Assembly (NCBI GenBank): GCA_944470555.2
Contig: OX104127.1
Coordinates: 30,023,661 to 30,087,660, forward strand
Direction: 5' to 3'
From: Heterobilharzia americana
Lineage: Eukaryota > Platyhelminthes > Trematoda > Strigeidida > Schistosomatidae
Length of the DNA: 64,000 nucleotides
The notes below the pieces were generated by a model. It made no database searches and was not told the DNA's origin. It saw nothing but the letters and a program-made list of their open reading frames with translations. A program made the position numbers and the translations under genes. Positions 11,691-23,945 of this stretch are shown piece by piece; the stretch's first letter is position 1, and every line of letters begins with the position of its first letter.

Positions 11691-12744
11691 GCACTATATC
11701 CTGGAAAACATATAGACCAATGCTTCAGTATCAGGGATTTTCAGCCCCCTGGATCAACGATAATCACTGGACGTTTATTTTTATTTCTCAGCTTTTATAG
11801 GAAATAGATGTTATACTAAGGAGCTGGATGTGAATCTTTTCGGCTGAGGATATGAACAAATGAACTCGTGAGTGTGACTAAAGATGGAAGACTGAGTTTA
11901 TTAGCCTTCAGCGTATTCAAAGTTAAATGGTTCCTAACTTTCTGAGGGAAAGTAGGATTTTTTGTCATAGTTCAACTTCCTATCGTTTGAAATAATGTTT
12001 ATACTTGCTCATAGACGTTATTACAAGTAGTAATGGCTTGGATCTTCTGATTGCTAAGCTTAAGTGCAAGGGATATTCAACGTTACTTTATTTGAATTTC
12101 GTACCTTTTTTTCTGAAAGTAGTTTTCTACTGATAATCCCTCAATATAAGATACTTTACTCATGCAACATATCATAAAGTACTTTGATGAGTTCCTACAC
12201 AGCATTTTTTAAAATCCATAAACCACCTAATTATATTTTTCGAAAGCATGAAGTTATTTTTCACTTTTAATCCATATGATGCTTCAGAAACTGATACATT
12301 TGGCTATAATTTTCCGTAGCGGAATCATATCAGCTTAATACCTGTCTATCTATTAGCAAATATTACCACAGGATCAATAGATGAGATCCCACATTCATGC
12401 TGACCTTCATAGTTCCAATGGACTGGGTAAGCTGAAGACAGACGGTCCTGGATCCACGCCATTCGGCACGTTATCATGTTACGCTACGCTGCTTGTACAG
12501 TATTCTCTAGCCGGTTAGTCGGAACACATCGGTATTGTAGCATAGTCTATCAAATATATTATTCTTACCTGGCTACGCTGTTAAGGTCTCGCTTGTTCTC
12601 TCACTCGTGTGCATTCTACTGGTTAGGACAGTTTATAAAATAGTTTAGCGAAAACTTGATGGTTTTGATGTTGTAGCTTGTAAATCTCCATCTGTTTTTA
12701 ATAATAGCATCAAAACTATATCATACCCATTTCACACAGAGTTT
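11691..12744. other. no gene seen
   Basis: AT-rich spacer with no open frame over 60 codons and no recognised repeat. Confidence 0.5.
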
Positions 12745-12930
12745 CCATTATGATTCAGTGGCCTATTGGATAGCGCTCTGGAGCTCGAGGTCATCTGCCC
12801 TAGGCTTGAGTCCTAACGAGTACAACATCACTCACTAGGAGGCACGTGCACGTGGCTGTTGAGTACTAAACAGGACGAAATGTGCACATAGAATCCCACC
12901 ACTAGCCACTGTCCATCATTAATATAAAAA
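12745..12930 (+). mobile_element. Sm-alpha-like SINE with decayed hammerhead
   Basis: An A-box-like GTGGCCTATTGGATAGCGC and a B-box-like GCTTGAGTCCT are followed at 12838-12905 by a hammerhead-type block. The core reads CTGTTGA instead of CUGANGA, followed by GAAA and a palindromic TGTGCACA in the stem III position. The A-to-U change at an invariant core base predicts an inactive ribozyme. The block order matches the copy at 16985-17215. Confidence 0.6.
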
Positions 12931-15259
12931 CTGAGTGGCTGTCTTGGCGTTATTTCCTGACGTCTCATCAATAAGGACATAGAATAATAGGCTGAAACAT
13001 TATCAAGACGTGCACCTATCACGTTCAGGACTTTACAATCAATTTAATGAGTTCCACTCCACTAGTTTGTTCTTCTTAACTAAATCACTTCAGAATGCAT
13101 CTGCACTATCATCTAATATCAGCTTCGGACATCGACTTTTACTCTTGAGCAAAATGACTCTGCAGATAACGCCTTCACATTGATAGTTGCGTTTAGGATG
13201 GATGATATTCCATCAACTAGTTGATATTTAACTATACTTTTTACATAATCAATAAGAGTTTAATATACTTCATAAAATTATGCTGCTTTATTAGTACTGT
13301 TGAGTGGTTAGTTATTCACCATTATTTACTTTTTAACGCACAGCAGATCAATAAACAAACCCAAACTTCTTAAAAAACATGTGAGTAGTACAGTAATAAC
13401 TAATAACTAAGACCGAAAGTGATGACGAATAATGTGAGTGTAAAGCGCAACTATGAGGTGAAAAAGGTGTACTTTGACCATTGAGCTGTTGAACGATTCT
13501 CACAAAATGTCCAAGCTTTTAAATTGTATGTTTAATAGTCAATTTGGTTCTGACTCTAAGTGACCACTTGAGTGAAAAAACTTCAGCCACTATACTCAAA
13601 ATTAATTGTGAAACAGGATTTAAATGTTGGTGTTTAGTCTTAAAATTATATTGATTCATCACACAAGTTGTTCCTCAACTAAACAGAATACTTACCTCCT
13701 TAATTCAGTGGTTTAATAGTATGATTATCAAGGTCGACGTATATGTCATTTCAAAGTATCGACACTTATTCGCTTATATTGCAGAAAAATTCTGCGAATG
13801 TGTGAAATGTTGATGTTATTATCTAAACAGTTTGGAAGTCACTTTATTCTTATCTTATTCTTATCTTAGATAGGTGAGATGAACCAGTGGATTAAGTTGA
13901 GGTGACAGATTAACATGTCATACCTACCTGATTACCAGTTGTCTAGTTGCAAGATTGGATGTGATTATGATACGCCATACTTACTAAGTGATTCCCTCTA
14001 GATAAGAGAACTAGTGAGCTTCGAACTTTGGGTAACAAGCCACAAAGTCGATTGCAGTAGTTCTGACATATTTCATAACTTTTATCCTGTTCCATTAGCT
14101 ATAGCTGTGAACAGTAAAGGATTATTAAGGATACCCTTATCATGGCATAAAGACACTAAAAATATGAACCTTGTACTTTATGCAAAGTATATTTTGTGAA
14201 GCTTGGTAAGTTATTTTCAATATGTGTGAAATAATAGAATGGAATCCACTAACCACCAAAAATCTCAGGTCATACACCCAAGAGTGTGATAAAAAATTTA
14301 CATTTGTGAGCTCTTCAGTTAATTCTGTTCTGTTATATTCAGATACTTTATGATCATTCAGCCATTTATACATGAACTTATAAGGATATCTGAATATAGT
14401 TAGCGCAGGTTTTGCATGTATATAGTTGTTTGTATCGTAATTTTTCTACTAATGCTTGACCTTGGAATCTCAGTGTTGGTTTAATTTCGAGTAAAGATGA
14501 AGTCTTTCGGAAGCCAGTTAGCGATGCACGCCTTTTCTAATGATTCGGAGGACAGAATGGGTTCTTGAACATATGAGTTGTTGGGTGTCGGTTATAGATA
14601 CATGTGTCTGTAGTCTGACGTGTAACAGAGTCTTAGTATAGCCCTGCGCTTCGTTCATGTGCTTGACAATCTACCAGTGCCAAGGTTTTACTCCTATATT
14701 TACACTGCTTGCATTCTATTTCACTACTCGACAAAGGAACACTGGCGAAATATTTCAAGAGAGAACAGATGAACCTGATGAGGAATACATTACCACTGAA
14801 CCGTTACTGTGGAGTAAATTAAGAATTCATTCTATTTCACTGGAGTGATACTGTACTAAAAATTGGAAAACTAGGTTTCACGTCACTGGTTTTGCAGTAA
14901 CTTGAACAGTCCGGTCCCTTTTATGTAAGATGTAGATAGTCTCATGAAATATCGAAACACTTCCTTCATTTCTTCGTTTAAACTCCTTTAGGTGACCGAT
15001 TGTGATTTATGAAGTTAATTCTCGAAATAGGTTGCATACTAGCAATAAGTGAAAACTGTGGTTGAAAGGGTGTTTACAGAATGCATACGCGTATCTAAAA
15101 ATTTTTTCCACCTATTTAGTGGTCATTAGTCTTTTCAAGAAAACATATTTCTTGGTAACGCAGTGATAGGTGAAATTTCTAACCATTTGGGAGGTTTAAG
15201 AAAGAGTTTACTGATCTTATGATTGGCTGAATTGAAATCAATTACAGAACAAACGAAAG
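12931..15259. other. no gene seen
   Basis: AT-rich spacer. Short opposed frames at 14014-14373 and one at 14657-14848 have no recognisable motifs. An 11-nt imperfect tandem repeat (TTATTCTTATC) occurs near 13845-13870. Confidence 0.5.
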
Positions 15260-15715
15260 ATAGAAAAATGATCGGTCACTGGAGCGTAACGAACCTCATG
15301 TTGACTACTACTATGTGCCGATTGAATTCTATCTACCATTTTGCACTATGGCAGCCAGGTCATGAGACTCAGCATCGCGATGCACTTTGATACTTTTTGA
15401 CACTCATCAGCTAGGCATATCTTAAACCCGTCCCACCTGAGATGATCGAAAGAATTTAATCATCACTTAGGACCAGACAACCTAAGGTTGGTTAACATTC
15501 AGTGCCCAATGAATGTGCCTAATCCTGTCCCAAATTAGGTCGGGCGTGACCCGAATAGCTAGGTGGTAACGTCTCTGACTGCAGCACTTGTTGACAAAGA
15601 TTTGAATCTCAGGCGGGATATCAGTTCCGTAGAGGTTGCAGATACACCTTACTGACGAGTGCCAAAAAGAATGAAGCCTAAGTTCAAAGCTTCCTGCCGA
15701 TTGCATCTATCCAAA
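15260..15715 (+). repeat. composite tRNA-like repeat, family 2
   Basis: The left part (CACTGGAGCGTAACGAAC ... CACTTAGGACCAGACAAC) is shared with 18720-18850 and partly with 27600-27730. The right part is tRNA-like, with A box TAGCTAGGTGGTAACG and B box GATTTGAATCTC. It is followed by GAGGTTGCAGATACACC and CTGACGAGTGCC. The last block resembles the first part of a hammerhead core, but no matching stem II and GAAA could be paired. Interpreted as a decayed SINE-like repeat. Confidence 0.5.
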
Positions 15716-16629
15716 TAACAAAAAGATAAAACTGCTTTGTTCTAGTCTGAGACTCTTCAGAAGTGCATGTTCATAAGTTCGTGAGAGCTAGAGTGTAGGA
15801 CCATTGTGTCTTGTCGTCAGCAAGTGTCTGAATCACGAGTTCCAGACTAGATGGAAGCGGTCGTTCAGTGCTCAAAGTTATTTAGGGGTGCTTGAGCTAA
15901 TTTTAGCTCATACACTGGAATTCACATATCTTTCACTTAGAACATTTGATCTGATAGTGAAAACAACTCATCCTCAGGTTTAAGGCTTAATTTTGAGGCT
16001 GTTATTAGATTATACTTTTACTTTCTTAGATGAATATCTCAATAACTAGGTCAGGTAGTATAAACGTGGACAAGATTTATTTCAAGCCCTTACCTTGAGG
16101 ATGATTACTGTCCATTTTGTAAAGCACTGTACGCATCTCTTCACCATGGAATCGGGATGATAACGAAGTTTTTACAAGAGTTACTGGTTGGTTTTCTTAC
16201 TGACTAATAATGATAAAAATAGTAAGTGAATTCTAATTGATAAAATATTTGAATTAGCTTAGAGATCATTCGGAACAGAGCAGGTGGCGTCATCATTCTT
16301 CATGGATGTGTATATTTCTGAATATGTCATAGATTTGGAATATAAATTTACACTATAGGAGACCAGAAATTTATTTCATTAAATTTCATATTTTGCCGTT
16401 TATCAATGATGTGTAAAACACGCATTTGTCAGGTGATATAACATGAATGATTGTCATTCTAGATAACTGGACATTCATCATTTAGTTTAATGCATAACAT
16501 TCATTGTATGACAACGGCATTCAGTTTATTATCGTTTAGATTTTGGATGAATTTGAAGCGAAATCAAAATAGGTTCGACCAACGCTAAATACCGCTGTAA
16601 CGACTACTGGAATAGTTAATTAGGTTTTT
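15716..16629. other. no gene seen
   Basis: AT-rich spacer without recognisable features. Confidence 0.5.
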
Positions 16630-16636
16630 TTATTTT

Positions 16637-16969
16637 ATGAAAAAAATGATTATTTTAACCAAAATGTTTATACTTCTAACCTCTCATTGTTGTACTGGAC
16701 TGAGCAGATCTATATCTACTGGCATATGGGCTCTTATGGGGATACCTCGATACTACCTGAATATCCATTATGTTGTAATCCATTTGACGGTGGCTAGACA
16801 TAGGAACCATGGCGTGCATTTTGTCCCATTTGGGGTTCGTCAGCTGGATGTACATTACAGCATAATAAATATTCGGGCAATATGGAGGCATCCACATAGG
16901 AATCCTTATGCTAACAGAGGTTGGTCAATTCCATTCAGTAAAACGACTGGAAATCAAAAGTATCAATAA
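16637..16969 (+). repeat. imperfect inverted repeat overlapping a 110-codon frame
   Basis: A + strand open frame of 110 codons overlaps a - strand frame of 73 codons. The overlap is explained by an imperfect palindrome. The + strand near 16730-16795 translates to SYGDTSILPEYPLCCN in one frame. The - strand near 16845-16910 gives SYVDASILPEYLLCCN in its own. The arms are about 60 bp apart. The + frame starts MKKMIILTKMFILLTSHCC, which could pass for a signal peptide, but nothing downstream is recognisable. A decayed repeat is likelier than a gene. Confidence 0.45.
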
Positions 16970-16984
16970 ATAATAACTGATACC

Positions 16985-17215
16985 CATTTTTTCAAGAGGT
17001 GGATATCCTGCTTAAGTGGCTTAGTGAATAACGCTTTGGGGTTTGAGGCGATAGGTATGAAGTTCGAGTCTCAGGGGTTAAGCATCACTCCTCACTGGGA
17101 TCCAGGTATACCCATCTGACGAGTCTCAAGTGAGACGAAACGTATACCATGGATTCTACTGCTAGCCGTCAAGTACATTAAAGGTTATGGAAACTTAACT
17201 GATCATTTGTATAGT
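16985..17215 (+). mobile_element. Sm-alpha-like SINE
   Basis: An A-box-like GTGGCTTAGTGAATAACGC and B box AGTTCGAGTCTC precede a hammerhead block and a short tail ending near CTGCTAGCCGTCAAGTACA. The arrangement matches the copy at 12745-12930 and schistosome SINEs of the Sm-alpha type. Confidence 0.65.
17098..17165 (+). ncRNA. hammerhead ribozyme-like segment
   Basis: It contains CCAT, then CTGACGA, stem II GTCTC paired with GAGAC, then GAAA, then CGTATACC and ATGG. CCAT and ATGG can form stem I. CUGACGA satisfies CUGANGA because position 7 is free. The base expected to be U16.1 is C, so cleavage is probably abolished. Confidence 0.6.
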
Positions 17216-18714
17216 TGTTAATGTGGCACATTTAGAGTCATTCCCAAATCGTTAATGACAGTTCTGTGTGATGCAAGATACACCAGACTCCGTTCCAATA
17301 ATTCATCAGTATTGTGCTTACTACTCCATATCAAGGCTGATGAAGAGCCCTAAATCGCGATGAGTAGCTGTACAATATCCTCCCTATTTCTGTTAACTCA
17401 GAAAACACTAATAAAATGCAGTAGACGTTGCTGTTATGACAAACAGAAGTTGATAAGCATAAGGGCAGTCTGCTCATTAGATTACAGCTACCTGCAGTAA
17501 CCTCTTATTCTGAAGGACAAATTAGTGACGAAAGTTGAGTGCTTTTTAGAAGTACTTATAGCAAACCGCTATTATCTGTTGTCACACATCAGCTCAACTA
17601 TGATACAAAGTTTTGGGGTGAATGTTTTAGAAATAAGAAATTTCCGCTGAAGAATAGGGGATTTAGATGAATTATGAAGGAGGATAAACCTTTTGATACA
17701 GATTTAATATAAAGTTAGTGGTACCTTTGAGAAACTGTTAGAAGCATGTAGTTAACTAAAACTGGTCATTAGAGTTTAGAACAATCTCTGACAGCTAATT
17801 TCTTCTGCTATACTGAAAGTTCAGAAGGTTATATGCGTACATAGCTATGTTCGTTTATTTTGTTTTAGCATACTGTCAAAGAAAAACGAGTTATTTGAAC
17901 ATAGACTCGGTAACAAGTCGATTTATAAGTCAAACAACTGTTAGCAGTTGAAAATTTCCTGTACAAAGTTATTTTCTTATTTTGGTTAAATTCTTGTACA
18001 ACATTTATAACCCTGATTGAGACAGAACGTTTTTTGTTATCAACGTGAACTGTTCAACTTGGAACTAATTTACTAGTTATTCATCCTAATGTTATAAGTC
18101 AGATAACTTCATAAAACAACCTGGAATATTAAGCAACTGTTTATTCCTGTTCTGGAGTTTCTGAGTATTGCAGAAATAAGATGGCTTTTAGAAACAAACT
18201 AAATGCCTGAGACTACTCACATCAACTTGTAAACCATTGCATTCAACAACAGTAATTCGTGATTTTTGCATCTCAAATCAAATCTTTACTTTAAATTTTG
18301 TTTTTCGCAATTCATATAGAAATCAAGTGTGTAAATTAACAAAATAATGGGTTGAGTACAGTTGTTTGATCAGTTTCTAATAATTTTGTTTGTTTGAACA
18401 TGCCATTCAGAAACCAGTTGAACGAAACAGAATTAACTAACCTCATTTTGATACATTTCAAAATTTATTCAATTTGACTATTCATGTTCATAAACAATAA
18501 TTTTTCACAAAACTGGATCATAGCTACCAAATTAAATGCAAAAGTGTCACTTCGTATGAAATTGAAGAATGTTCATTTTATCATCTACTCAACTGCATAA
18601 GAATTAAGTTATGTAGTGAAGGTGATCACAGAGCGAAATTGTGAGTAATTCTGATAGTCATTACTCAAAAGGTTCCTTCATATAAAAAACTGAGATTTCA
18701 TCAAACTAAAAAAA
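17216..18714. other. no gene seen
   Basis: Very AT-rich spacer with no open frame over 60 codons. Confidence 0.5.
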
Positions 18715-19260
18715 TTCACCGGTTGGTCAATGGAGTGCAACTGGTTCGGTGTTTTCTACTGCTAAGTGATGACCGAATCCTATCGATCCTTTTTGCAATG
18801 TCGTCAGCAGGCTAAGAGACTCAGGATCGCAGTGCACTGTGATGTTAAACAGCTGGAAGCAATTCGCTTGGTCTAGGTTTGGTACTTGTTAGTAGTTTTC
18901 AGTAGGGAGTATCTGGAATCTTGAGGAAACTGATATCACATGAGAGATATGATTGCGCGTCCCTCACTGGCTCAGTGGGAGACGTTACCACTGAACTATT
19001 CAGGTCACAACTGACCTCCTGTAGGAGTAAATGATTCAAGCTGGTACTTAGGAAGTGAGGTTGTTTAGACTCTGACAACCTGCTGCACCCCAGATGGTTC
19101 AGCGCTAAGAGCTTTAACTGACACTCTGGGTGACGCGGATTCAAATTTCTCAGGTAACATCAATTCTATCGACGTTGTAGATATATTCTGTTGGCAACTG
19201 TTAACAAGAAGGAAGCCTAGGATAAGTTGGGCCTCCCGCAGACTACTTCCGACCATCTAC
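18715..19260. repeat. family 2 repeats in inverted arrangement
   Basis: The first part (18720-18850) matches the left block of the repeat at 15260. A tRNA-like block at about 18955-19015 reads on the - strand (GTGACCTGAATAGTTCAGTG then GTAACGTCTC). A second tRNA-like block at 19085-19255 reads on the + strand, with GATGGTTCAGCGCTAAGAG, GATTCAAATTTCTC and a tail matching 15620-15700. At least two copies are therefore in opposite orientation. Confidence 0.45.
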
Positions 19261-20814
19261 CATCAAATCATGAAAATAGTTTGGATAAAGAGGCGACCTC
19301 GACTCAAATGAAAAGAAGTGAAAACTTTGGAAGCATCTTGCCGGCACCTTAAATGTAATGCCACTTTTGGCTGCAGTAAATATATACGGTAATTAAGCTT
19401 TGACAGGACTCAAAATGACTCTAGAAGTCGAAGATGCTAAGATAGATGGTTATTTTCCTTTTACCCTTACCTAACAGATAGAAAAAACTTCCGAGTTATT
19501 ACAGTTGTAGATTGGGGAGATCGATTACTATTCATAAGTACAGCCTATTTTCTTTGTGTCAAAGTTATCGCTTAATACAGAGATGAATAATTAACCACAT
19601 TGCAACCACTGTATCACTGAGATGTGCGTTCAAGGTTATCTCAGCTATCTATTTCAATGTCGGTTTCGCTTGAGGATATCAAATGAACGAGATCAGTAAA
19701 TTCTGTGACTAATTCGAAGTTTCTCATTATAGGTTACGTGCCTACTTCCACTGTTGAACTTGGGAAACATATTTCTTATCACACTCTCAGTTTTAGACAC
19801 AACTGATCAGTGACTATTTCTTATTTTTGCAAACTCACTAGTCAAGGAGGTTGAGTTCGAGAGATTTTAGGTCGAGGGTGAACACTTAAATTGTATCACA
19901 CTGCTACCAAATGTTCAGTAGTGATTACTTCACGATAACAGCTACCAACTATAAATTATAAACTTAGGTTTACTGAAAGTTGGTAGAATGAATTTCGCCC
20001 TACTTCTTCGTTTGCTTATAATGAATATTAATTTCGTTTTACAAATCTTTAAAATTAACATTGAATAACTACAATTGTTGCGTTTAATTTTCTTTCTGAA
20101 ACAGGCTGTGTTATTCGTTACCATCGCCTGGTATCGTTTTCAAGCTATAGATTTTTTATTATGTACTAATGTCGATAATAGCGTCACCATAAACTTGTGA
20201 ACAATGGACAGTTGTTTCATTTTAAATATGGGAACGAGGGTAAAATCTTTAAATCTACTCGACAAGATATCAATATTCACCTTTTAGATCGGAATTTAGT
20301 TTAATCAAGCTGAATGGTAGTAGTACAATACCAATACAACTGCAGATTGATTAGAACTACTTCAAGTTTGATCTTGTTCCCTCAAAACTTGTAATCGGGT
20401 CATGACTATTGATCCACCTATAGATGGATTTTGAGAATCCATTAGACGAAGTAGTGATCTCTGTGATCAGACTTGTCTAAATGGAAGGTAGATCCCCACT
20501 TATATGAAATTTCATGATCATTACCACAGCATATCAAATTTTGGTTACAACTGAAAAATATACACAAACAGGTCTTAAGCCGTTGACTAGACTACTATAT
20601 GCTCACCACGAAACTCAAAATCCATTGAGTTCAGCAGTTGTCAGGAATCTCTTCTCATGTTGTTAATGACCAAGAATTTGTGTGAGACACTGATGCTATT
20701 AAGATAACCATGAATTTTCCTTTTTTCAATCTTTTCATTCGTCTTAGGCTGTTTGAACGGTATTTACCAGCTTATGTCATTCGTGGTACTTGCTAGATAC
20801 ATGACTACCTATTA
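19261..20814. other. no gene seen
   Basis: AT-rich spacer. No recognisable domain in either strand. Confidence 0.5.
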
Positions 20815-21445
20815 AAAGAAAGTATGCTGCACTGCAGCTTGCTCTGTTCTGTAATACGACTGACAGATATGTTTGCTGAAAGTAGAAGACATGCGAAGAA
20901 TAAAGTCTTAAACCGTAGATTTCTTTGTAGTATTGCTGACGTATGGTGTAATCACTATGTACTCAATGTCAACCGTAGACGAAGAATACTAGGCAATGCA
21001 GATGAGTAGGTACATGAAGTTGGTTCAGGTTGGTTGAACATGTGTTGTGCGTTCAAAAGCAACATTAACCTCAGTATGGAATGTTAGCTGAAGTAGGATT
21101 GGGTTGGAAGAAGGTGGGGGTTGACCAGACTAAGGTTTCGCAATAGTTCATGAGGTCATTGACCGTCAAGCTGAGTTATTTAGTGAGGTGTAGATTGCCT
21201 GACTAGAATCGCTGCAGTAAGAGAAATGAGTGAGTGCAGACTTTTAGTAACTTGGTTAGAAATCGGTCTCAATGGGATGGATGTATTCATTCTTTGATCT
21301 CATCGAAACACTTAGGTACGTTCATTTACCTTCGTTCTCCAAATTCTTTCTCCTCTGATAAACTTCTTTTTACTTTGATATCACGCTTTTTCTACCATTT
21401 TTATCCTGCTATGAAGTCTAGAAACTTGGGTCAGTTCACTTCTGT
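20815..21445 (+). mobile_element. RTE (SR2-like) remnant, C-terminal end
   Basis: The 61-codon frame 20824-21009 reads LHCSLLCSVIRLTDMFAESR, then RRFLCSIADVWCNHYVLNV, then RRILGNADE. This is the RTE C-terminal block. Frame-shifted continuations carry AGLGWKKVGVDQTK, and NRSQWDGCIHSLISSKH at about 21250. The end is a pyrimidine-rich tail shared with the copy ending near 2330. Confidence 0.7.
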
Positions 21446-22706
21446 GTGAGGTTTTACTTTGATTTTGCTTATCTCACTGCTTTAATGGCATATCCTTTCA
21501 TTGTATTTTTTTAAGAAGTGCGTATTCGTTGGTAGTAGTAAACATTTGTGCTATCTACTCCTAGAGTGTTTCATTTCTGGGTCATTTTGCCGAATATGAG
21601 TTACAGAAACATAAAAATTAGCGCAGGATAAAGAGGGAACGGTTCAAGATGCCGCAAAACAAAAAGGATTTGACGGAAGGTAGAACCAGATACGAACAAA
21701 CCAATAAAATATTCACATCGTGGAAATATTAAAGTATAAATGCATTCACCTGACTGTAGTTAATTTTCTGCCATGTCTTGCAGGATTTACAATTGTTTAT
21801 TCAAGACATCTCGAATTCCATACGTGTCCTACTTACATCTCTCTGCACAACTCATGCTAGCTATAATCGATTGCATGAATTAGTCAAACATTTTGATCTG
21901 GCCATTCTTTATTTTCATACAATTCAAGCGTAACTCAACTTATGCTTAAAGTTGTTAACCCAAACCACATATGTACATAATGTACATGATAAGTTGTTCT
22001 TCACCCCTTCATTCAAAATGGTTATTTTACACGTGTAAGTGATTTTTAACCACCATGTGTTGATACAAGCAGATCTGTCGTTGGAAACCATCCCGTTGTT
22101 GCTATGCTGTTTTTATGCTTACCGCTCTGAAGTGTCAATAACTAATGAAATCATATGGAATAACATGTCTAATCTGCCACCAGTAATGTCATTTAAAAGT
22201 ATTCTGAAGCAGTATAGTCACTGAAATTAATACTCAATATCTGACTGACAAAGTAAACTGATAGTTAGTCTCTTCAAATAAGTTGACCTTGGTGAACCCA
22301 TGATATCGTTATCTCGTTACATACTTTATACATATAATTTTCAGTGGAATTTCTAACAAGTGAGTGATATGAAATGAGCGAATCAACCTTATGAAGCGAG
22401 TCTTCCTGAAGCCGTCAATTTCGGGTTAATTTGTGAACGAATAAGGTGTCAGTCTCGTACTTAGGTAACTTAAATTAACCTGATGAGATGTGTTAGTTAG
22501 CCTTTATTTTATGTGACTATTGATCTGTCCATAGCCCAGTCGTTGACTATGATGTAGTTCATACAACAAGCAAGGAAATACCTCTACTAGTCTTGTCAGT
22601 CAAGAACTAGCTAAGATTAGAAATTTTTGGTGCAATGATCATTTATATTTTTACAGGGTATTCTTCACACAATAATGTCTCCTCTTTTCTTATTTATTTA
22701 TCTTAG
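21446..22706. other. upstream of first visible innexin exon
   Basis: No open frame here resembles the missing innexin N-terminus (first transmembrane segment and first extracellular loop). The end of this stretch is an acceptor: a T-rich run followed by ATCTTAG at 22700-22706. Confidence 0.5.
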
Positions 22707-22936
22707 CTTATTACCAATGGGTTCCATTTGTACTTGGCTTACAGTGTATATTCTTTTATGTCCCACACATTGCTTGGCAAGCTGCATGCGCTTGTCGTGC
22801 AGGTGGTGATATGTTTTCACTAGTCAAATCAGCAGCTGAGGCCGCTATAATGACTCGTGATGACCGACAGAAAACTGTAGCTCGTGTAGCTGAATTTGTT
22901 GAGGATATGATTGGAACACATAAGGAATGTAGACGA
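22707..22936 (+). CDS. innexin, internal exon (TM2 and cytoplasmic loop)
   Basis: Innexins are four-pass membrane proteins that form gap-junction hemichannels in invertebrates. After two bases completing a split codon, this exon reads YYQWVPFVLGLQCILFYV, the innexin signature at the start of TM2. It continues with PHIAWQAACACRAGGDMFSL and a cytoplasmic loop ending RVAEFVEDMIGTHKECRR. The acceptor is TTATCTTAG and the donor is GTAAGT at 22937. It has 76 full codons and ends in phase 0, matching the next exon. About 100 N-terminal residues normal for the family (TM1, first loop cysteines) are not in this exon and were not found upstream. Confidence 0.93.
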
Positions 22937-23779
22937 GTAAGTACTTTGAATGAACTGTAAATCTATTTTTACTGAAATTCATGGTGCCTATATTGTTTTA
23001 TCCTGTGTTGTAGGATTTCAGTTAGCAGACGCCCTGATATCTGTATAACTTTGCAATGTAAGAGGATTCCTCAAAGGAAAACTACATATCTTAACCACCT
23101 AAATCACTGTCATTCATCTGTTCAGCTGCTGTTTACCTTCCCATTAATAAAAACTATGAAACTGACTCAGGTTGTAGACTAAATTATGCACTGACGATAA
23201 ACATTAACTAATAAGAGTCATGATAAGTTAAATTCGAAAGAGTAGTTGTAGAAATCTAACCAGACTAATAATGTTTCTGCCTTGGGTGAACTTTGAAGCA
23301 GTGACAGATAACTGCTTTTCTTTTGGAAATAAATGTAAAACCTTCAAGTAATGTGCAGCACGTCTGTAGTAATTTGCCAAATGTTACAGTAAACAAGAGA
23401 GATGCAGTTATTAACTCACACTCTATGTGATCTGAAAAATGGCTGTCATTAGTGTAAAGTACTATTACAAAAATTGGAAGCCAGTGATAAAGTACATTTT
23501 TCAACAGTAAAGAATCTCACAGAAAGATCAGGTTTCATGAGGGTAGAGAAAACCGCTGTCACATATGGGTAAACAATTCGGACTGCAAACAGTTAATAAG
23601 TGGAAATCATCGTACAACGAAAAAGAATATTGACGAAGAAGATATATTTACAGAAAACAGGCAGTTAAGGAGTACTGGAATCTTCGGAGACCAGCTTATT
23701 TTTTCAAACCTGAGGTAGCTGCTGTTTGGTAAACTAGTGTTGTTGATAATGCTTGGTGGATGGTTGAAAGTGGAGTGGG

Positions 23780-23945
23780 AAGCCAGATCCCAGTAGGATC
23801 TGAACCAGAAGTCTACGGATTACTGGCTTGGTGCTCTGCCAACTGAACTAAGAAGTCTGGTCAGTACTTATGCCTGGCAGCTCATGTGGCAGAACATCAG
23901 GCCAGTAACCCGAAGGCCACCGGTTTGGATTCTCCCACCTTCTAC
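23780..23945. repeat. two tRNA-like units, head to head
   Basis: On the - strand (about 23855 to 23780) the sequence reads CTTAGTTCAGTTGGCAGAGC and TCTGGTTCAGATCC. On the + strand (23876-23945) it reads GGCAGCTCATGTGGCAGAAC, CCAGTAACCCGAAGG and GGTTTGGATTCTCCC. Both have A- and B-box-like blocks and share the CCAGTAA core. Neither folds into a credible anticodon stem, so these are tRNA-derived repeats, not tRNA genes. Confidence 0.5.

Noticed and set aside
23780..23855. Possible tRNA gene on the minus strand
   Set aside because: D-arm and T-arm-like blocks exist, but the anticodon stem does not pair and no acceptor stem forms; better explained as a tRNA-derived repeat.
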